Source of the DNA: Methanobrevibacter sp. | GTDB lineage: Archaea; Methanobacteriota; Methanobacteria; Methanobacteriales; Methanobacteriaceae | NCBI GenBank assembly: GCA_016838945.1 | Contig: JADLKP010000051.1 | Coordinates: forward strand, 1 to 11,179 | Reading direction: 5' to 3' | DNA length: 11,179 nucleotides | In this document: positions 7,171-11,179 of the stretch, piece by piece | How positions within the stretch are numbered: position 1 is the stretch's first letter | Layout of the letters: the number at the start of each line of letters is the position of its first letter | The notes under the pieces: generated by a model | Told to the model about the DNA's origin: nothing | What the model saw: only the letters and a program-made list of their open reading frames with translations | Databases searched by the model: none | Made by a program: the position numbers and the translations under genes

Positions 7171-7202
7171 ATTGAATAAATCTGTAAATAATTTTATTTT
7201 AT

Positions 7203-7215
7203 TTAATATATTTAA
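7203..7215 (-). promoter_or_regulatory. TATA box of the ferredoxin gene
   Basis: On the minus strand this reads TAAATATATTAA. It is centred near 7209, about 48 bp before the ATT start, predicting transcription start near 7182 and a leader of about 20 nt. A half-site array lies directly upstream. Confidence 0.45.
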
Positions 7216-7228
7216 AATTAATGTTAAT

Positions 7229-7349
7229 ATCTATCTAAAATTATCTTAGATTATATCTCTTAGATTAATTTATGCTTGCTCATATCTATTGGTCTTAGAT
7301 TAGGTTTCTTAGATTAAGTTATGCTTGCTCATATCTATTGGTCTTAGAT
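7229..7349. promoter_or_regulatory. ATCTA/TAGAT half-site array, candidate operator region
   Basis: Nine half-sites lie in 121 bp: ATCTA at 7229, 7233, 7284 and 7333; TAGAT at 7247, 7261, 7296, 7310 and 7345. Those at 7284/7296 and 7333/7345 form ATCTA-N7-TAGAT dyads (7284-7300, 7333-7349). ATCTAA-N7-TTAGAT (7233-7251) is a third dyad with longer arms. They sit just upstream of the ferredoxin TATA box and downstream of the modE-like gene. Regulator binding is inferred. Confidence 0.45.
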
Positions 7350-7355
7350 AGGTTT
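7259..7355. repeat. 49/48-bp tandem duplication
   Basis: Copy 1 is 7259-7307 (49 bp) and copy 2 is 7308-7355 (48 bp). They differ by one substitution and one single-base deletion. Each starts with CTTAGATTAA, includes ATGCTTGCTC and ends in AGGTTT. The low divergence suggests a recent duplication or selection. Confidence 0.95.
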
Positions 7356-7414
7356 CATGGATTAAATTAAATTTAGACAAAAATTCAGAATTATTTTTTT
7401 TTTTAATCTATGGA

Positions 7415-8140
7415 TTATAATTTTAAAGTAGCTATTGACAATGCCTTAAATGAAATGAATACCTCTTTTCCAAGTTCAAGCTTTAAATCCTTCAATGCAG
7501 ATAGGGATATGTCTGCATATATATCTACTCCGCTTACAGTTATCCTGACACGAACTGTTTCTTCGTTTAACTTCAATTCAGTAACTGTTCCTTCCAAAAC
7601 GTTTCGTACACTTGAATTTTGAGGGTTCAATGCTTTATAAATACTTGATTTATGTGGCTTTAAGGTTATTGAAATATTATCATAGCTTATCAATGCTAAA
7701 ATTTTATCTCCAATGGAGTAATTTTTATTTAAAGGAATGGTCAACTCCAAATCTTTGATTTTTAGAGTCATGTCCTTCTTTTCCCTACCTATATCGACAA
7801 TTTCAGCTTCAAGCTCATTTGTTTCCTTGTGGAGTTCTATGATGGCATTGATCTTTTTGCATTCCTTGAGAATTAGTTGGCCTTCTTCGGTAAGAACGGT
7901 ACTTCCTCCACCACCGCTTCCTCCTTTTTTGGTGTTTACAATAGCAATATCCAAACTAGATTCTACCTTGTCAATATAGTTTAATGCAGTCCTATATGAA
8001 ATTTTGCAAAGCTTTGCTGCTTCTGTTATAGATTCCTTTTCATTGATGTATGTCAATAGATTGTACTTCTTTTGGTCCAATAGGAAGGAGTTTCCATCTA
8101 CATTAATTTTATATTCTACACCAGCTTTTACTTCAGTCAT
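7415..8140 (-). CDS. modE: ModE-type molybdate/tungstate-responsive regulator
   Basis: This 241-residue DNA-binding regulator senses molybdate or tungstate. Residues 18-90 are a winged helix-turn-helix of the ModE/LysR type: ESITEAAKLCKISYRTALNYIDKVE is the recognition region, and KKGGSGGGGSTVLTEEG (71-87) is the glycine-rich wing typical of ModE. The C-terminal half holds two Mop/TOBE-like domains. The first is about 109-162; the second is about 176-238 and carries SSVRNVLEGTV, close to the SARN-x-L-x-G ligand motif. Methanogens need Mo or W for formylmethanofuran and formate dehydrogenases, so control of metal transporters or of these enzymes is plausible; no such genes are in the window. 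The start at 8140 has AGGGA 9 bp upstream. The half-site array beyond its 3' end lies before the ferredoxin gene, a possible target. Confidence 0.9.
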   Translation of the reverse strand: MTEVKAGVEYKINVDGNSFLLDQKKYNLLTYINEKESITEAAKLCKISYRTALNYIDKVESSLDIAIVNTKKGGSGGGGSTVLTEEGQLILKECKKINAIIELHKETNELEAEIVDIGREKKDMTLKIKDLELTIPLNKNYSIGDKILALISYDNISITLKPHKSSIYKALNPQNSSVRNVLEGTVTELKLNEETVRVRITVSGVDIYADISLSALKDLKLELGKEVFISFKALSIATLKL

Positions 8141-8190
8141 TTGAATCGTCCCTTTTTCCTTACAACTTATTATTGTTCAAAATCATTATA

Positions 8191-8200
8191 TTTATATATT
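8191..8200 (-). promoter_or_regulatory. Probable TATA box of the modE-like gene
   Basis: AATATATAAA on the minus strand is 51-60 bp before the ATG at 8140, giving a predicted leader of about 25-30 nt. Confidence 0.4.
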
Positions 8201-8423
8201 ATATTCTTTTTTATAGTTATAATTTTTTATTTGACTTTCGTTGATTTATTTTAATAATTTATTTTTATTAAATGAATTAAATTAGATATAAGGCTAAAAA
8301 ACTATTTAAAATCGTTTTTTTATCGTTATGAACTTTTTTAAAAATCGGTAATTAATTATGAAATGAGATTGAAGATATATCGATATGAAAATTTGATTAT
8401 TAAATAGTATTCTTGTAGATTTG

Positions 8424-8458
8424 AATTAAAAAGAGTAAATTAAAAAGGGTAAAAATGT
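8424..8458 (-). terminator. Repeated T-runs terminating the flippase gene
   Basis: On the minus strand the DNA after the flippase stop has three runs of five T. Two lie in a 14-bp tandem repeat (8424-8437 and 8438-8451, one mismatch). Multiple T-runs without a hairpin fit archaeal termination. Confidence 0.5.
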
Positions 8459-8466
8459 TCTAAAGA

Positions 8467-10038
8467 TTATTCTTCAGAACTGTATTTGTCCAAGAAATCA
8501 AGGAATTTATTTGCCTTTCCTTTTAAAGGACCTAACTTTCTGGTAAATTTTCTGAATCCTGCCACATCCTCATGAGACAATGTTCTGAGAGCTACAATTG
8601 CAATCATATAAATTATTGGACATATGATCAATCCTGCAATGAGTCCATAGCTATTGTTTGGAAGCACAAATGCAGGCAATGCCATTATGATGGAGGCTAT
8701 TGTAACTTTAGCCAGGAACATATATGGGGCATGGGTCTTGGTCAGTCTGAACTGCAATAGGAACATTGGTATCATCATGACGAATGAAGCTATTGTGGTT
8801 GCAAGCGCTCCTCCTTCAATGCCATAATTTGGAATAAGATACAAACCAAGGCCGAATGTTATGATGCATCCGAATATCAAAAGGTACATTGGTATTCTTG
8901 GGTTTCCGATACCTTGAACGATACTTCCGGAAATTGTGTATATGGAGTAGAATGTCATGCCGATAACAAGTATTGCAAGGGACATTGCACCGTTCATATA
9001 TGCAGAGTTGGTGAAGTATACAAGACCCATTATCTCTTTAGCGAATATGGCTATTCCTACACACATTGGAATTACGAAGAACATTCCGTACTTATAGGAT
9101 GCGTTAACATATTTTTCAAGCAAATTCTGGTCCTTAAGGGCAAATGCCTCAGATGCCGCAGGAAGTATTGTTGTTGCAAGGGAACTTGATACGATCAAAG
9201 GTAGCCTTGATATTGGGTCTGCCGCTGTAAAGTAACCGATGGCAGATGCAGCTAAGAATCCTCCCATAAGCAATGTGCAGATACTGTAGATGCCCATTTC
9301 AGCAAGTGCAGTGATTGTAACTGGAATTGAGAAGAAAAGGAGTTTCTTTGCAAGGCCCAACTCCTGTCTGAATGTGAACTTGAAGTCAGGGTTTGCAGGA
9401 GGAATATATTTTCCCATATACCTTTTGAATATATAGACTGCAGATACTGCAGATGCTGCAAAACCAAGCACGGAACCTAAGACTGCACCGAAGGTGGATA
9501 AGCCGAGTATTACAAGTGCAGTAGCAAATAGGATCATGAATATCTGTTCAATTGCACGTGTATAAAGGATATATTCCATTTTGTATACGCCTTGGAAAGC
9601 ACCTCTGAACGCTCCAACGATTACGCTGAATGGGGTGATCAGACCAACTGCCTGAAGTGGCAATAGTGCCTCTGGCTTTTGGAAATATGCTGTAATGATA
9701 GGTGCTGCCACGAATACCATAATTAGGCCGAAGAAAAATCCTAAAAAGACCATTATTTTCAGGGCAGTAAAAACGGTTTGGCGAGCCAAATCCTCTTCGT
9801 CAAGAGCATTGTACTCTGAAACGTATTTAGCTATTGCCGGTGGAAGCCCTGCTGCAGACAGTACCTGGAATATTCCCTGAAAAGGAGTTGTAAGTCCAAG
9901 TATTCCATATGCTGCAGGTCCTAAAAGGGATGCCATAAGGAAACGGTATATATACCCTCCTACACGGAAGATGATATTTCCTAAAAATATTATAGCACTT
10001 CCTTTAGCTACCTTAGAACCTCCGGTCGCCTCGCCCAT
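8467..10038 (-). CDS. Polysaccharide flippase (Wzx/MurJ-like, MOP superfamily)
   Basis: This 523-residue membrane protein probably has about 14 membrane segments. It belongs to the MOP exporter superfamily (RfbX/COG2244), which moves lipid-linked glycans across the membrane. Matching features are the N-terminal amphipathic stretch then AIIFLGNIIFRVGGYIYRF, LLGPAAYGILGLTTPFQGIFQ, AAGLPPAIAKYVSEYNA with a following charged loop, and the PISRLPLIVSSSLATTILPA segment mid-protein. The family is near-universal in archaea with surface polysaccharide, including pseudomurein-walled methanogens. It could serve either the wall precursor or another polymer. A GTG at 10044 would add two residues but overlaps the AGGTGTGA Shine-Dalgarno region, so I use the ATG at 10038. 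The gene is not adjacent to other glycan genes; the polymerase-like pair is about 5.5 kb away in this window. Its upstream region has a 48-bp tandem duplication. Confidence 0.9.
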   Translation of the reverse strand: MGEATGGSKVAKGSAIIFLGNIIFRVGGYIYRFLMASLLGPAAYGILGLTTPFQGIFQVLSAAGLPPAIAKYVSEYNALDEEDLARQTVFTALKIMVFLGFFFGLIMVFVAAPIITAYFQKPEALLPLQAVGLITPFSVIVGAFRGAFQGVYKMEYILYTRAIEQIFMILFATALVILGLSTFGAVLGSVLGFAASAVSAVYIFKRYMGKYIPPANPDFKFTFRQELGLAKKLLFFSIPVTITALAEMGIYSICTLLMGGFLAASAIGYFTAADPISRLPLIVSSSLATTILPAASEAFALKDQNLLEKYVNASYKYGMFFVIPMCVGIAIFAKEIMGLVYFTNSAYMNGAMSLAILVIGMTFYSIYTISGSIVQGIGNPRIPMYLLIFGCIITFGLGLYLIPNYGIEGGALATTIASFVMMIPMFLLQFRLTKTHAPYMFLAKVTIASIIMALPAFVLPNNSYGLIAGLIICPIIYMIAIVALRTLSHEDVAGFRKFTRKLGPLKGKANKFLDFLDKYSSEE

Positions 10039-10064
10039 ATTCACACCTAAATTAAAAATAAGTT

Positions 10065-10160
10065 TTTTGATTAGATTTTGTTTATATTTTACGCTAAAAC
10101 ATCACATCTAAATTTTGATTAGATTTTGTTTATATTTTACGCTAAAACATCAGATTTAAA
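10065..10160. repeat. 48-bp tandem duplication upstream of the flippase gene
   Basis: Copies 10065-10112 and 10113-10160 are exactly 48 bp and differ at only two positions. A third partial copy starts at 10161 (TTTTGATT). Each copy carries the dyad TTTTA-CGC-TAAAA (10087-10099, 10135-10147) next to an AATATAAA element on the minus strand. Confidence 0.95.
10087..10147. promoter_or_regulatory. Two TTTTACGCTAAAA dyads, candidate operators
   Basis: A perfect 5-bp inverted repeat around CGC occurs at 10087-10099 and again at 10135-10147, 48 bp apart. On the minus strand each dyad is followed at once by AATATAAA, a TATA-like element. Each copy could be a promoter with an operator, or a protein-binding site in the leader if transcription begins further upstream. 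No regulator is identified. Confidence 0.35.
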
Positions 10161-10197
10161 TTTTGATTCAGTCTTATTTATTATAAACTACATTTAT

Positions 10198-10205
10198 TAT
10201 ATAAA
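10198..10205 (-). promoter_or_regulatory. Strong TATA-like box for the flippase gene
   Basis: TTTATATA on the minus strand matches the archaeal consensus closely. If used, transcription would begin near 10175 and the mRNA would have a leader of about 135 nt containing both 48-bp copies. The AATATAAA elements inside the copies are alternative promoters. Confidence 0.4.
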
Positions 10206-10225
10206 TGTTTGCTTATATATGTTTT

Positions 10226-10250
10226 GATAAGATATGGGGATAGTCTTATC
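10226..10250. other. Hairpin overlapping the flavoprotein stop codon
   Basis: The inverted repeat GATAAGA (10226-10232) / TCTTATC (10244-10250) continues inward with TAT/ATA and a GGGG loop, with one bulged base. This makes a 10-bp stem. It overlaps the stop of the flavoprotein gene (10249-10251). It may terminate or protect that gene's mRNA, but no T-run follows in the minus direction. Confidence 0.5.
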
Positions 10251-10848
10251 ATTCTTTTTTAAACTCCAATAAAAACTCTTTAAAATTGCTTATTGTCATA
10301 TCCAATGTCTTAAGGCCATATTCATCATTCTTAACGCCATCGGCACCATCATCCTGTGACCATAGGCATGCTCCCAGATTGGCACCGAAGGATCCCCCAC
10401 TCAGCGGAATGATTTTATTCAACAGGTAGAATGTGTTTATCTGCTGGATAGCCAACTCCTGACCTCCTGATCTGTCTCCACCAACAACTATTGAAATCCC
10501 CACCTTATTTTTGAATATGTCAAGGTCTTCCATAATCATGGCTTGGCATCTGTCAATCACGGCCTTCAATTGTGCGGATATGCTTCCAAAATGTATTGGG
10601 CTTGCAAGTATGATGCCGTCAGCTTCCCTAAGGGCCTTATAGATTTCATCCATATCATCATGAATTGAACATTTGCCCTTCGTTTCCACGCAATCGTTGC
10701 AGTGAGTGCATGGTGAAATGTCCTTATCCTTTACGCTTATAAAGATTGTTTCAAAAGAATCTTCACTTTCAAGCTCTTCCAATGCCCTTTTCAATAAGAA
10801 TTCACTTGCCCCTTCCCGTGGGCTTCCACAAATTCCAAGAATTTTCAT
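10249..10848 (-). CDS. Isf-like iron-sulfur flavoprotein (NADPH-dependent FMN reductase family)
   Basis: This 199-residue cytosolic flavodoxin-fold protein resembles the iron-sulfur flavoproteins (Isf) of methanogens, which bind FMN and one [4Fe-4S] cluster and are linked to electron transfer and O2/H2O2 detoxification. Residues 1-15 (MKILGICGSPREGAS) form the phosphate-binding start of the fold. The compact cysteine motif CTHCNDCVETKGKC (C47, C50, C53, C60) fits cluster binding. ADGIILASPIHFGSISAQLKAVIDR, starting near residue 75, is the flavin-contacting region of the family. GGDRSGGQE later in the protein is also family-like. The start at 10848 has GGGAG about 9 bp upstream. The gene is monocistronic on the minus strand, upstream of the flippase in the same direction but separated by 200 bp containing promoter signals. 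Its exact electron donor is unknown. Confidence 0.85.
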   Translation of the reverse strand: MKILGICGSPREGASEFLLKRALEELESEDSFETIFISVKDKDISPCTHCNDCVETKGKCSIHDDMDEIYKALREADGIILASPIHFGSISAQLKAVIDRCQAMIMEDLDIFKNKVGISIVVGGDRSGGQELAIQQINTFYLLNKIIPLSGGSFGANLGACLWSQDDGADGVKNDEYGLKTLDMTISNFKEFLLEFKKE

Positions 10849-11179
10849 ATTTTTGACTCCCGTTTATTTTAAATATTATTCTTTTTTTATTGATCTTGAT
10901 TATTTTTGATCTTGTGGATTAATATAATGATTAATATAATATCAATCTTTAATATGATTATATATTTTCATATGAATATAATTTTATGAAAATGATTAAA
11001 AATTCTTATGAAATTTGATTTTGAATTTTGAATTTTTATTGGTTTTTCTGCGATTTAAGAGTCGATTTTTGCTTTACTTCGTTATACATTAATTTTTTTT
11101 CCCTTATTAATTTTATTCATTATTTACAACTTGCAAATATACTACTGAATTTGAAAAAAACAAACTTTTTCCTTTTTTT
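10849..11179. other. AT-rich intergenic region upstream of the flavoprotein
   Basis: These 331 bp contain no recognisable gene up to the window edge. A perfect 12-bp tandem repeat (GATTAATATAAT, 10917-10928 and 10929-10940) contains TATA-like sequence and lies 70-90 bp before the flavoprotein start. The palindrome TTCATATGAA is at 10967-10976. The remainder is low-complexity T-rich DNA. Confidence 0.55.
10917..10940. repeat. 12-bp perfect tandem repeat
   Basis: Two exact adjacent copies of GATTAATATAAT. It lies in the likely promoter region of the flavoprotein gene, so the TATA-like element is duplicated there as well. Confidence 0.85.

Larger units (their letters stand above)
8141..8466. 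other. Intergenic region between modE and the flippase gene
   Basis: These 326 bp of AT-rich DNA hold no gene. The part near 8191-8200 reads AATATATAAA on the minus strand and is a plausible modE TATA box, about 50 bp before the ATG. The part near 8424-8458 holds the flippase terminator. Between them (8205-8420) I see only low-complexity AT-rich sequence. Confidence 0.6.

Noticed and set aside
7155..7172. Out-of-frame ATG just before the ferredoxin
   Set aside because: It runs into a stop after five codons and would need a frameshift to reach the ferredoxin frame; a direct ATT start is simpler.
7259..7355. CRISPR-like array
   Set aside because: The two copies are directly adjacent with no spacers, and no cas gene is present. 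The same holds for 10065-10160.
7737..7979. Plus-strand open frame of 80 codons
   Set aside because: Antisense to the ModE-type gene; the PPPPLPP stretch is the reverse of the glycine-rich wing codons.
8572..9880. Several open frames on both strands within the flippase gene
   Set aside because: They overlap a full-length 523-residue protein with clear family character; codon pattern and hydrophobic periodicity fit the flippase frame only.
1..11179. tRNA, rRNA, transposase, integrase or riboswitch
   Set aside because: I looked for GC-rich structured segments and for terminal inverted repeats in the gaps and saw none that I could support by eye.

Overview
The window looks like the chromosome of a hydrogenotrophic methanogenic archaeon, most likely Methanobrevibacter or a close relative (Methanobacteriales). 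The evidence is a complete F420-dependent methylene-tetrahydromethanopterin dehydrogenase gene (mtd), very AT-rich and T-rich intergenic DNA, archaeal TATA-like boxes, GGTGA-type Shine-Dalgarno sites, oligo-T terminators, and several small Cys-rich or Fe-S proteins. The genus is inferred from overall character; no database search was run.

Left part (1-2975): about 700 bp of T-rich non-coding DNA precedes a two-gene plus-strand operon. It encodes a multi-spanning membrane protein resembling oligosaccharide repeat-unit polymerases and a GT-B-fold, MurG/UDP-GlcNAc-2-epimerase-like protein. The genes overlap by 11 bp, so they probably act together on a cell-surface glycan. A convergent TIGR04076-type small protein (3095-3409) follows, then a YczE-type membrane protein (3603-4244).

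Middle part (4245-6960): mtd (4529-5359) has its own promoter and a clear hairpin/T-tract terminator, and codon choice typical of a highly expressed gene. It is followed by an orphan zinc-ribbon protein with four CxxC pairs (5605-6105). Convergent to that is hisB (6280-6858), standing alone rather than in a his operon.

Right part (6961-11179), all on the minus strand: a 2[4Fe-4S] ferredoxin gene with no ATG, GTG or TTG start, which appears to begin at ATT; a ModE-type molybdate/tungstate-sensing regulator (7415-8140); a Wzx/MurJ-like polysaccharide flippase (8467-10038); and an Isf-like iron-sulfur flavoprotein (10249-10848).

Two themes stand out. First, the ferredoxin gene has a TATA-like box and a Shine-Dalgarno site in normal places. 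Its initiation context matches that of mtd base for base over ten positions, except that the final G of ATG is T. Second, several intergenic regions carry local tandem duplications: 31 bp x2 before the YczE gene, 49/48 bp x2 before the ferredoxin, 48 bp x2 before the flippase, plus shorter ones. The ferredoxin and flippase copies contain inverted repeats that could be operators. No CRISPR array, transposase, prophage, rRNA or tRNA gene was seen. The window contains no obvious multi-gene novel system; the ferredoxin/ModE interval is the most interesting part.
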